From: Actinomycetales bacterium
GTDB lineage: Bacteria; Actinomycetota; Actinomycetes; Actinomycetales; Actinomycetaceae
Direction of reading: 5' to 3'
Length of the DNA: 7,912 bases
Assembly: GCA_022838965.1 (NCBI GenBank)
Contig: JALHDK010000020.1
Span: 14,262 to 22,173, forward strand
The notes below the pieces were generated by a model that was not told the DNA's origin, ran no database searches, and saw only the letters and a program-made list of their open reading frames with translations. This document shows positions 1-5,679 of this stretch, piece by piece. A program made the translations under genes and the position numbers. Positions within the stretch are counted from its first letter, which is position 1. Each line of letters opens with the position of its first letter.

Positions 1-131
1 ACGAGCCACGCGGCGAGGACGCTGACCAGCAGGACGGCGTGCCCCCAGCCCGGGAGCAGCAGGGCGAACAGCAGGAGCGCGGACAGTGAGACGCCCGCCG
101 CGGGGAGCAGTTTCAGCGCGGGGACGGACAC
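1..131 (-). CDS. Membrane protein, N-terminal fragment (runs off left edge)
   Basis: Partial gene, inferred from the reading frame. On the minus strand a GTG at 131-129 opens 43 complete codons that stay open to the window edge. The product begins MSVPALKLLPAAG and continues into two strongly hydrophobic stretches (residues about 14-27 and 31-43) separated by a Pro-Gly-Trp-Gly turn, as in a polytopic inner-membrane protein. No family can be named from 43 residues. It starts 88 bases after the stop of the hexosaminidase gene on the same strand, so it may be a distal operon member or have its own promoter; no clear promoter or terminator is visible between them. The ribosome binding site is weak. 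The same frame is also open upstream of the GTG, so the start is uncertain. The hydrophobic pattern, absent from the other frames, is the main evidence for coding. Confidence 0.5.
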   Translation of the reverse strand, partial: MSVPALKLLPAAGVSLSALLLFALLLPGWGHAVLLVSVLAAWL

Positions 132-219
132 GGCACCAGCTTGCCAGACGCGAGATGGGCACCGGCGACGTGCTCCGGGCGTCCGCCGCCGATAAGTGCC
201 GGGTTGACCCTCCCCCGAT

Positions 220-1776
220 TCAACCGCCCCACGGCACCTCGGGTGACCGGTGGAAGTCCACGTCCTGAGCCTGCAACCGCACTTCCTGGGCGGCCAGCCG
301 ACCCTGGAAGTCGCTCCACGTGCGCCGGCTCTGCAGGCTCCAGCCGACCTCGGCCATCGCGATGATGCGGGGGAACATGAGCGACTCGAGTTCGTTCTCG
401 GTGCGGACGAGCGCGGTCCACATCACCGCCTCAACGCCGACGAGGTCGTCCTCCCCCACACCGGCAACTTCGGTGGCCGGATCCCAGTCGTAGGCATCCT
501 TCGTGCTCGTCTCGCCCGCCCAGTCAATACCGAGCGAATCGCCCACGTCGTGTTTCATGTCAAGGTAGGCGCGATTCGCGGGAGACATGATGAGCGGTAT
601 GCCGGCAGCGGCCGCCTGCGGTGCAAATCCTTCCGTGACGTTCCAGTGCTGCAGAATCGCGCCTTCGGGCAGCTCGGCAGCGACGGCCTCCTCCCACCCG
701 ACCACGAGCATGTCATGGTCACGGACCTGTTCGGCCGCGAAAGTCCAGAACTCCGCGAAGGCGTCGGGTGGCGTCCAGAACGCCTCATCTCCACCGAGGT
801 GGAAATAGGGCCCGGGCGTGATGGCAGCGATCTCGGCGATGACATCCTCGACGAACCAGCGGCTCTCCTCATCACCGGGGCACTGTCCCGTGTTGAGGTC
901 GTTGCCCTGACCGGGGCAGGAGAGCTCCGGATACGCCGCGATGGCCGCACCCATGTGTCCAGGCATGGTGATCTCCGGCACCACGATGATGTACCGGCTC
1001 GCCGCGTACTCCACAATCCGCTCGTAGTCATCCTTTGTCAGGTAGTGGTGCTCCTCGCCGTCCGGGCGGGGGGCGGTCAACTGGGGCCAGGTGTCGATCG
1101 CCATCCACCACCCCTGGTCGTCGGACAGGTGCAGATGCAGCCGGTTCATCTTGTACTGCGCGATGATGTCGATGTACCCGAGGATCGCCTCCACGTCGAC
1201 GAAGGGACGTCCGGGTTCGAGCATCAGTCCGCGCCACTCAAAGCGTGGAATGTCACGCACCGTGCCGCACGGGAGCACCCACGGGCCGGGTTGCACCGTG
1301 GACTGCTTGATGGACGGGGGGAGCGCCTGGAGGAGGGTCTGAACACCGTAGAAGAGCCCTGCTGGTTCATTCGCCTTCACGACCACCCCGTCGCGTGTCA
1401 CGGCAAGGGTGTAGCCCTCACTCCCCAGCCCCTCGTCGGGCACGTCCAGCGTCTGCAACGTGACGTGCGGACCGCTCGCCATTCGTTGCTGCACGACGGC
1501 GAGTCGCCACCCCGTTGCAGGGGCGAGCGCCTCCGAGAGATACTGGCCGATCTCGAGCACCTCGGGAGACGCGTCATTCACCGCCACGGTCGTGTCGGGC
1601 GTCAGAGTGAAGGTCCCGCGGTCAGCCTCGACTTCGGCGGGCCGCGGAACAATCCCCTCGAAGGTGGCCTCGGACGGTGCCGTTGGCCCTGCCGCCAGCA
1701 TCCACAGCATGGCACTCGCCACCAGGGTGGCTACGGCGCCGAGGACAACCGCGACTTTGAAACCTAGCCGGTCCAC
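220..1776 (-). CDS. GH20 beta-N-acetylhexosaminidase, membrane-anchored
   Basis: Predicted exo-hydrolase removing terminal beta-linked GlcNAc or GalNAc by substrate-assisted catalysis, acting outside the cell. The 518 residues comprise an N-terminal helix (about 7-30) with no lipobox, so probably a signal anchor; a GH20b-like domain (about 38-160); and the catalytic TIM barrel (about 178-500). Visible signatures are R182 in WRGLMLEPGR, NRLHLHLSDDQGW (211-223), PEITMPGH (267-274), HLGGDE (326-331) with the catalytic pair D330/E331, W361 and W378, Y404/D406 in AYLD, and the C-terminal SPEVPW typical of actinobacterial members. Oddities: the expected glutamate of the WTE/WSE motif is alanine (A455), and WR after DDQG is WW. 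The GTG start is the first start codon after an in-frame TGA. It lies four bases past the preceding stop, and the only SD-like GGAGAGG is about 15 bases away, so translation is probably coupled to the lipoprotein gene. Confidence 0.95.
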   Translation of the reverse strand: MDRLGFKVAVVLGAVATLVASAMLWMLAAGPTAPSEATFEGIVPRPAEVEADRGTFTLTPDTTVAVNDASPEVLEIGQYLSEALAPATGWRLAVVQQRMASGPHVTLQTLDVPDEGLGSEGYTLAVTRDGVVVKANEPAGLFYGVQTLLQALPPSIKQSTVQPGPWVLPCGTVRDIPRFEWRGLMLEPGRPFVDVEAILGYIDIIAQYKMNRLHLHLSDDQGWWMAIDTWPQLTAPRPDGEEHHYLTKDDYERIVEYAASRYIIVVPEITMPGHMGAAIAAYPELSCPGQGNDLNTGQCPGDEESRWFVEDVIAEIAAITPGPYFHLGGDEAFWTPPDAFAEFWTFAAEQVRDHDMLVVGWEEAVAAELPEGAILQHWNVTEGFAPQAAAAGIPLIMSPANRAYLDMKHDVGDSLGIDWAGETSTKDAYDWDPATEVAGVGEDDLVGVEAVMWTALVRTENELESLMFPRIIAMAEVGWSLQSRRTWSDFQGRLAAQEVRLQAQDVDFHRSPEVPWGG

Positions 1777-1780
1777 GGGG

Positions 1781-2617
1781 TCAGGTTGCGGCCTCTCCGG
1801 CGTCGACTGGGCTCACCGAGCCCACCGCGATGGCGCTCGACACCAGTTGAAGGCGGGTGACCATGCGCTGGTCGAGCTGGTTGGGAGGCCAGCAGGTGTA
1901 GGACGTGAGCTGCACAACATCCGGACTCGGGCTGGCCCGGTAGATGTACTCCTCAGCGCCGTTGTCGGTGTCGATCAACGTGTAGGCCGACCCATCCTCC
2001 GCCGGGACCACCTCGAAGTCGTACCGGTTGACCATGTCCTCGTAGTTCGGGTCAGGTGTCCAGATCGTGAGCCGATCACCGACCGCCATGGCTCCGGCAG
2101 CGCCTCCGATCCGGCCTTCGAACACCTCACCGTTCAACTCCACGCCGCCCTCGATCTCCAGGACGTTGTGCACTCCGATCACCAGCTCGGCGGGCGAGGT
2201 GATGTTGTCGATCACGGCGCCGTACATGAGAAGCCGTGCTCCGTCCCGGGGATCCTCGAAGGCCGTCAGGCGAACCACATGACGATCTCCCGGGGACGGT
2301 GGCTGGTACGTCCCGCCGTAGAACTGGTTGTACTTGGAGTCGGCTGCACGGACGTCGTCAGAACTGCGGTCGCTCAGATACTGGATGTCGATCGCTCCGA
2401 CGAAGTCACCGTGTCCGAACCAAGCCGGGTCGAGAGGTTCGGGTGTACCCGCAAGGTACGCGTCACGGTCGGCGAGTGCGGCCGCATCCGGGGTGCGAGT
2501 GTCCAGCGCGGAGGCGGTGGTGGGAGCAGTCGGTTCCTCCTCAGGCGAGCTGCATCCTGCCAGGACGAGCGCGAGGGCGACGATCGTGCTGGCGATGGCA
2601 CGCTGACGTGTGGACAT
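1781..2617 (-). CDS. Sortase-like lipoprotein
   Basis: A 278-residue exported protein. The N-terminus is a lipoprotein signal: basic start, hydrophobic stretch 11-20, lipobox LAGC with lipidated C22, then an acidic/Thr-rich linker. The C-terminal half resembles sortase transpeptidases: VIGVHN with H150 (compare the GHN of class B), VGDRLTIW (179-186), YDFEVV (199-204), and VVQLTSYTC (234-242) matching TLxTC with C242, then R251 nine residues later as in several actinobacterial sortases. Histidine, cysteine and arginine thus occur in the right order. Usual sortases are held by a transmembrane helix, and glycine normally precedes the histidine; here it is valine. The assignment is by motif reading only, and the N-terminal third (23-120) is unassigned. 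The gene heads a two-gene unit with the hexosaminidase. The ATG has a weak upstream GAGAG. A non-catalytic sortase-fold lipoprotein is an alternative. Confidence 0.6.
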   Translation of the reverse strand: MSTRQRAIASTIVALALVLAGCSSPEEEPTAPTTASALDTRTPDAAALADRDAYLAGTPEPLDPAWFGHGDFVGAIDIQYLSDRSSDDVRAADSKYNQFYGGTYQPPSPGDRHVVRLTAFEDPRDGARLLMYGAVIDNITSPAELVIGVHNVLEIEGGVELNGEVFEGRIGGAAGAMAVGDRLTIWTPDPNYEDMVNRYDFEVVPAEDGSAYTLIDTDNGAEEYIYRASPSPDVVQLTSYTCWPPNQLDQRMVTRLQLVSSAIAVGSVSPVDAGEAAT

Positions 2618-2625
2618 GGTGACTA

Positions 2626-2654
2626 CTCTCAGTTTCGGAATGCCCGTACGTCAA
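2626..2654 (-). promoter_or_regulatory. Tentative promoter of the sortase-like lipoprotein/GH20 unit
   Basis: On the minus strand a good -35 TTGACG (2654-2649) is followed 17 bases later by a poor -10 TGAGAG (2631-2626). It lies between the hairpin at 2694-2731 and the lipoprotein start at 2617, where a separate promoter would be expected. Only the -35 is convincing, and the +1 would be close to the start codon. Confidence 0.3.
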
Positions 2655-2693
2655 GCCAGCCCGCTCGCTGACGATTGGCCGCCGCCGGACATG

Positions 2694-2731
2694 CAGCAGT
2701 CTCGGGTGCCGAAAGAGACCCGAGACTGCTG
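2694..2731 (-). terminator. Strong hairpin after the small secreted-protein gene
   Basis: A perfect 14-bp inverted repeat, CAGCAGTCTCGGGT (2694-2707) and ACCCGAGACTGCTG (2718-2731), with a 10-base loop. It begins 13 bases after the stop of the small secreted-protein gene. There is no T-tract on either strand, which is common for actinobacterial hairpin terminators. The position makes it the likely end of that transcript, separating it from the downstream lipoprotein/hexosaminidase unit. Confidence 0.75.
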
Positions 2732-2744
2732 AAACCCCTGAAGA

Positions 2745-3056
2745 TCAGAGGGTCGGGAGGACGCGCGACGGCGGGCTGGGCTTCGCCGTGGCTGGCTTGC
2801 TTGGGGACGGCTTCGACGGCTCGGTCTTGGAGGGCCTGTCACGATCGCGATCACGGTCCCGGTCGCGATCCTTGCCGTCGTGGCAGGGCGGCGCGTACTT
2901 CGGGTACTCCTTGTCGCACTTCTTGTCGCACTTCGAGTAGTGCGAGTCCTTGCAACCGCCGTCGTAGTTGTTCGAACCGCCCGCGTAGACTGTGGACGGC
3001 AGAACGACGAGCGAAACAGTCATTGCCGCTGCGGCCAGTGCCCGCTTTACGTTCAT
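2745..3056 (-). CDS. Small secreted Cys-rich protein with Asp-Arg repeat and Ser-Lys-Pro tail
   Basis: I do not recognise a family. The 103-residue product has a clear signal peptide: MNVKR, a hydrophobic core at about 6-20, and the cleavage motif VYA|GG after residue 25. The mature part has two regions. A compact polar segment (26-61) carries four cysteines at 35, 43, 47 and 58, spaced for possible disulfides. A low-complexity tail follows: six Asp-Arg pairs (63-74), then Ser-Lys-Pro repeats ending RVLPTL. There is no membrane helix or cell-wall sorting signal at the C-terminus. The ATG at 3056 was chosen over an in-frame start at 3170 because it begins the signal peptide and has a strong purine-rich SD (GGGGGGAGAGG) about 8 bases upstream. 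The gene follows the DUF4012 gene by 58 bases and ends at a strong hairpin. It may be a surface-associated polyampholyte protein; its role is unknown. Confidence 0.8.
   Translation of the reverse strand: MNVKRALAAAAMTVSLVVLPSTVYAGGSNNYDGGCKDSHYSKCDKKCDKEYPKYAPPCHDGKDRDRDRDRDRDRPSKTEPSKPSPSKPATAKPSPPSRVLPTL
2835..2870 (-). repeat. (Asp-Arg)6 coding repeat
   Basis: Thirty-six bases encode six Asp-Arg pairs in the small secreted protein. The codons vary: Asp is GAT or GAC, and Arg is CGC, CGG, CGT and AGG. The array is therefore repetitive as protein but not as a clean DNA repeat. Confidence 0.85.
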
Positions 3057-3096
3057 GAGTCTTACCTCTCCCCCCAGATGTTCTGGTGACGTGATC

Positions 3097-3126
3097 ACAC
3101 TAGCGAGATTGGGGTCAGCATGTCGA
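3097..3126 (-). promoter_or_regulatory. Probable promoter of the small secreted-protein gene
   Basis: On the minus strand TCGACA (3126-3121, five of six matches to TTGACA) is followed after 18 bases by TAGTGT (3102-3097), which fits the actinobacterial TANNNT -10. The -35 lies inside the last codons of the DUF4012 gene, and the predicted start of transcription is about 35 bases before the ATG at 3056. An 8-bp palindrome GTGATCAC (3091-3098) overlaps the -10 edge and could be an operator half or chance. Confidence 0.4.
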
Positions 3127-4920
3127 ATCTTCGACGGTGACTTCCGCATTTCGGGCTCCGGGTGTGACACGCACCCGGGTCGGCAGGGGTTGCTCGGTGC
3201 CGGTCTCCAGCACCGCTCTGATCGTGTGTGATTCTCCCGGGCCGAGGATCACTGTCGTTCCCACGACGTCCATCTGGTCATGGGTGTAGAACCCCATCAT
3301 GTCCGCCTCCGCACCATCGACCGTGAGGCTGTCGATCCAGCCGTATGCCGGACTGTAGATGAGCACATTCGTCTGGACGGCGCCCGGCGTGAGCCAGCCG
3401 CCGCCGGACAGGTAGGGCGGGAACTCGCTGGACTCGGGAGGAGCAGTCGATGCGATGTCGACCGTCACGCTCAGCTCCCGCACGCCGCCCGCCAGGCATT
3501 GCGTGCGCTCAACGGTGACGGAGTAGTCCAGGTAGTAGGACATCTTCGTGGCCGATCCATCATTCAGGTACACCCCCACGATCGGGGTCCCGTCGTCCTC
3601 CCCGCGCAGCTCGCCGCTCAGGACCGTACCCGAGAGCAGTGCCTCCTCGTTCGGGTCCGCCGACCACACGAGCAGGCGTCCCTCGTCGGCGGAGGTGTCA
3701 AGCGCGGCGATCGCGGCCGAGACGTCGATGCCACCTTCCATCAGCGCATCGAACACTGCCTCAGCCGCATCGGCGAAGAACTCGTTGTGGGCGGCGGGAT
3801 CGGGTTCGTCAATGTAGATCTGGTTCAGGAGGATCTGCGAGGCATTCGTGCCGTCCAGCACGGTCCCGTTGGGGAGCGTCACCGGACCAGTCGCACCCAA
3901 CACATGTTGGAGGGCAACCGGATCCACGGAGAGGACCCCGTCGACTCGCTCGCCCTCATTCCGAAGCCAATGAGCGCGCATGATCTCAGCGGCGCGCGGG
4001 AAGTCGGGGGTGAGCACCGCGTCCACACCGAAGGTGACGAGCCGATCCGTGAAGAGCTCCTCCTCGTCGGCACTGAGGGGCAGGATCGGGGTCTCCGAGT
4101 AGAACTCCCCGCCGCCGTGCCGCTCGCTCAACTCGATGCGACCGTCATTCGCGGTCACCAGCATCCAGACACCCGTGTGCCCACCCGTGGCGCGGATCTC
4201 TGCGGGGCTCTGGGTGACGAGAATGTACTGCCGTTGTCCGTACGCCCCCAACATGGTCGGCAACAACTGCGCGGCGCGCGACGCCGTCGCCGTGGTCATC
4301 GCCAACTCATCCACCATCTCACGGAGCTCCTCGACCGGGGCGGCCACCCGGTCGACCACGCGTCCGGTGTCAACACGAGCGAGCTCGCTCGCGGCGGCTT
4401 GCACGGCATCATCGCCAGCCACCACATTCGGTCCGATCTCGATGAAGGGACGCAGATTGAGCTGGCCGCCCTGGGGAAGCAGCACGTCTGGATCCAGCAA
4501 CTCCACCGCTTGCGCGAGCGAGGGCAGGGCATCCGTTGCCAGCGAGTCCACCACCGCGGCAACCGTCTGCACCGCTCCCACCGAGGGCCCCGCCCACGGA
4601 ACGCGGGCCGCCAGCCACCAGTGCGGACCGGAGGTCGACTCCACCGCAGCAGCCGTTTGTTCCTGCAAGGTGGACAGTGAGGCGTTCACAGCCTCGGCGT
4701 CACCGGCGAGGACCCTGGTCTTCAGCTCCCGCACCGTTGCAGAGGCCGACTCCAGATTCGCCTGCGCGCTCCGGGCGTCCAGCAGGACCATCAGCGCCGC
4801 CGTCGCCAGGACCACCACAACGGCGCCCGTGACCGCGGCCACCCAGCGACCCCATCGCCGGCGTGCGCGCCGACTGTGCTGTGCCGGAGGAAGCGAGGAC
4901 GTCACGCCAAGAGCCACCAT
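3115..4920 (-). CDS. DUF4012 family membrane-anchored protein
   Basis: A 601-residue protein of the DUF4012 family, whose biochemical role is not established; members often occur near surface polysaccharide genes. A basic cytoplasmic N-terminus (residues 17-26, Arg-rich) precedes one transmembrane helix (about 27-47), so most of the protein lies outside the membrane. An Ala/Glu-rich, probably coiled stretch follows (about 52-95). The family hallmark is at 231-262: QYILVTQSPAEIRATGGHTG followed by a hydrophobic strand and NDGRI. Further family-like blocks are TPDFPRAAEIM (304-314), VDGVLSVDPVALQHVLGATG (326-345) and NQIYIDEPD (366-374). The C-terminal part (about 445-601) looks beta-rich and ends in a terminal cysteine, pairing possible with C475. 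The ATG at 4920 has an AGG about 8 bases upstream. Codon 2 is GTG, and a TAGGCT element lies just upstream, so the exact start may be codon 2 on a leaderless transcript. Confidence 0.9.
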   Translation of the reverse strand: MVALGVTSSLPPAQHSRRARRRWGRWVAAVTGAVVVVLATAALMVLLDARSAQANLESASATVRELKTRVLAGDAEAVNASLSTLQEQTAAAVESTSGPHWWLAARVPWAGPSVGAVQTVAAVVDSLATDALPSLAQAVELLDPDVLLPQGGQLNLRPFIEIGPNVVAGDDAVQAAASELARVDTGRVVDRVAAPVEELREMVDELAMTTATASRAAQLLPTMLGAYGQRQYILVTQSPAEIRATGGHTGVWMLVTANDGRIELSERHGGGEFYSETPILPLSADEEELFTDRLVTFGVDAVLTPDFPRAAEIMRAHWLRNEGERVDGVLSVDPVALQHVLGATGPVTLPNGTVLDGTNASQILLNQIYIDEPDPAAHNEFFADAAEAVFDALMEGGIDVSAAIAALDTSADEGRLLVWSADPNEEALLSGTVLSGELRGEDDGTPIVGVYLNDGSATKMSYYLDYSVTVERTQCLAGGVRELSVTVDIASTAPPESSEFPPYLSGGGWLTPGAVQTNVLIYSPAYGWIDSLTVDGAEADMMGFYTHDQMDVVGTTVILGPGESHTIRAVLETGTEQPLPTRVRVTPGARNAEVTVEDSTC

Positions 4921-4935
4921 GTCAGCCTAATGGAT

Positions 4936-4990
4936 GCCTCTGCCACCACTGTCGTTCGCAGTGCCCGCCCCTCCACCACAGGGCAGAGGC
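4936..4990 (-). terminator. Nested inverted repeat between hydrolase and DUF4012 genes
   Basis: A perfect 9-bp pair, GCCTCTGCC (4936-4944) and GGCAGAGGC (4982-4990), encloses an inner hairpin CACTG/CAGTG (4947-4951 and 4959-4963, loop of 7). It starts 8 bases after the hydrolase stop at 4998 and ends 15 bases before the DUF4012 ATG. The simplest reading is a terminator for the hydrolase transcript without a T-tract. A structured leader of the DUF4012 gene is an alternative if transcription reads through. Confidence 0.45.
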
Positions 4991-4997
4991 CGCCACG

Positions 4998-5537
4998 CTA
5001 GATCACCAATCGCTGGATCGCGCGGAACCGCTCACCCTCCGCCACCTCGAGAAGTTCGAACAACACCATCTCCGTGCTGGTGACACTCCCTCCCAGCGAG
5101 CGGATCCGGTCCAGACCGATGAGCTTGTTGGCCTCCGTGCGGGAGGAGACCGCATCCGCGACCACCTCCACGACGTGGCCGCGGAGCAGCAGGTCACGGG
5201 CGGTCTGGTAGACGCATACGTGGGTCTCAATCCCGACAAGCAGCACCCGCCGGCGCCCCAGCGCCTCCAGACGCTCGAGGAACAGGGGGTTGCCACAACA
5301 GCTGAACGTGCGCTTCGGAAGGGGCACCTCGCCGTCGAGCAGACTCGCCACCTCCGGGATCGTGGGACCCAGCTTCTCCGGGACCTGTTCGTTCCAGATG
5401 ATGGGGATGCCCAGCACCTGGGCCCCCCGCACCATGCGAACGAGATTCGCCGTCAGGACGTCGTGGCCGTGCATCAACCCGGCCAGCTTCCCCTGCACGT
5501 CGACGAGGACGAGGACGGTGTTCTCCACTGGCTTCAT
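4998..5537 (-). CDS. Isochorismatase-fold cysteine hydrolase (YcaC-like)
   Basis: A 179-residue cytoplasmic hydrolase of the isochorismatase superfamily, which cleaves C-N or ether-type bonds through a Cys-Asp-Lys triad. All three catalytic positions are visible: D13 in VLVDVQ, K75 in LPKRTFSC, and C108 in VGIETHVCV. The VGIE turn before the cysteine is the place of the usual cis-peptide. Length is normal for the family. The substrate cannot be read from sequence. The metal-binding Asp-x-His and second histidine of nicotinamidases are absent, so PncA activity is unlikely despite the nearby nadE; the sequence most resembles YcaC-type members of unknown substrate. The ATG at 5537 is well supported by an AGGAGGT four bases upstream. 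It is transcribed away from the small plus-strand gene at 5680, and a nested hairpin follows its stop. Confidence 0.93.
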   Translation of the reverse strand: MKPVENTVLVLVDVQGKLAGLMHGHDVLTANLVRMVRGAQVLGIPIIWNEQVPEKLGPTIPEVASLLDGEVPLPKRTFSCCGNPLFLERLEALGRRRVLLVGIETHVCVYQTARDLLLRGHVVEVVADAVSSRTEANKLIGLDRIRSLGGSVTSTEMVLFELLEVAEGERFRAIQRLVI

Positions 5538-5553
5538 GCTGACCTCCTGACCC

Positions 5554-5564
5554 CACCGACGGTG
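5554..5564. promoter_or_regulatory. Small dyad in the divergent intergenic region
   Basis: CACCG-A-CGGTG is an 11-base palindrome with one central base, 17 bases upstream of the hydrolase ATG. It would lie in the hydrolase leader or its promoter. It may be an operator; GC-rich chance is possible. Confidence 0.2.
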
Positions 5565-5585
5565 CGCCTCCTGGCCCCGCCGCCC

Positions 5586-5601
5586 ATGAGAAGCCTCTCA
5601 T
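5586..5601. promoter_or_regulatory. 16-bp dyad ATGAGA-agcc-TCTCAT in divergent promoter region
   Basis: A perfect 6-bp inverted repeat with a 4-base centre lies midway between the divergent hydrolase (5537) and small secreted-protein (5680) genes. AT content is higher than in the surroundings. The size and placement suit a dimeric repressor site acting on one or both promoters. No regulator gene is visible in the window. Confidence 0.35.
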
Positions 5602-5679
5602 CCACGTCTTCGCCGCGCCTCATCTCCCGGCGGCACCGTGGGGGAGGGCGAGAGACGCGGGAGATCTGGAGGACCCGTC

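Noticed and set aside
250..1767. Long open frame on the plus strand across the hexosaminidase gene
   Set aside because: It is the antisense shadow of a gene with clear GH20 motifs. Its translation is Arg/His/Gly-rich with no recognisable domain.
2745..2765. C-terminal RVLPTL of the small secreted protein as an LPxTG-type sorting signal
   Set aside because: There is no TG, and no following hydrophobic helix or basic tail; the protein stops directly after LPTL.
3057..3170. Upstream start (3170) for the small secreted protein
   Set aside because: It would overlap the DUF4012 end and bury the signal peptide; the strong SD sits before 3056.
3280..4680. Long open frame on the plus strand across the DUF4012 gene
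   Set aside because: Antisense shadow in GC-rich DNA; composition is Arg/His-rich and no motif is visible, while the minus strand matches DUF4012.
4998..5537. Nicotinamidase (PncA) in an NAD pathway with nadE
   Set aside because: The Cys-Asp-Lys triad is present, but the nicotinamidase metal-binding Asp-x-His and histidines are missing, and the two genes are on opposite strands.
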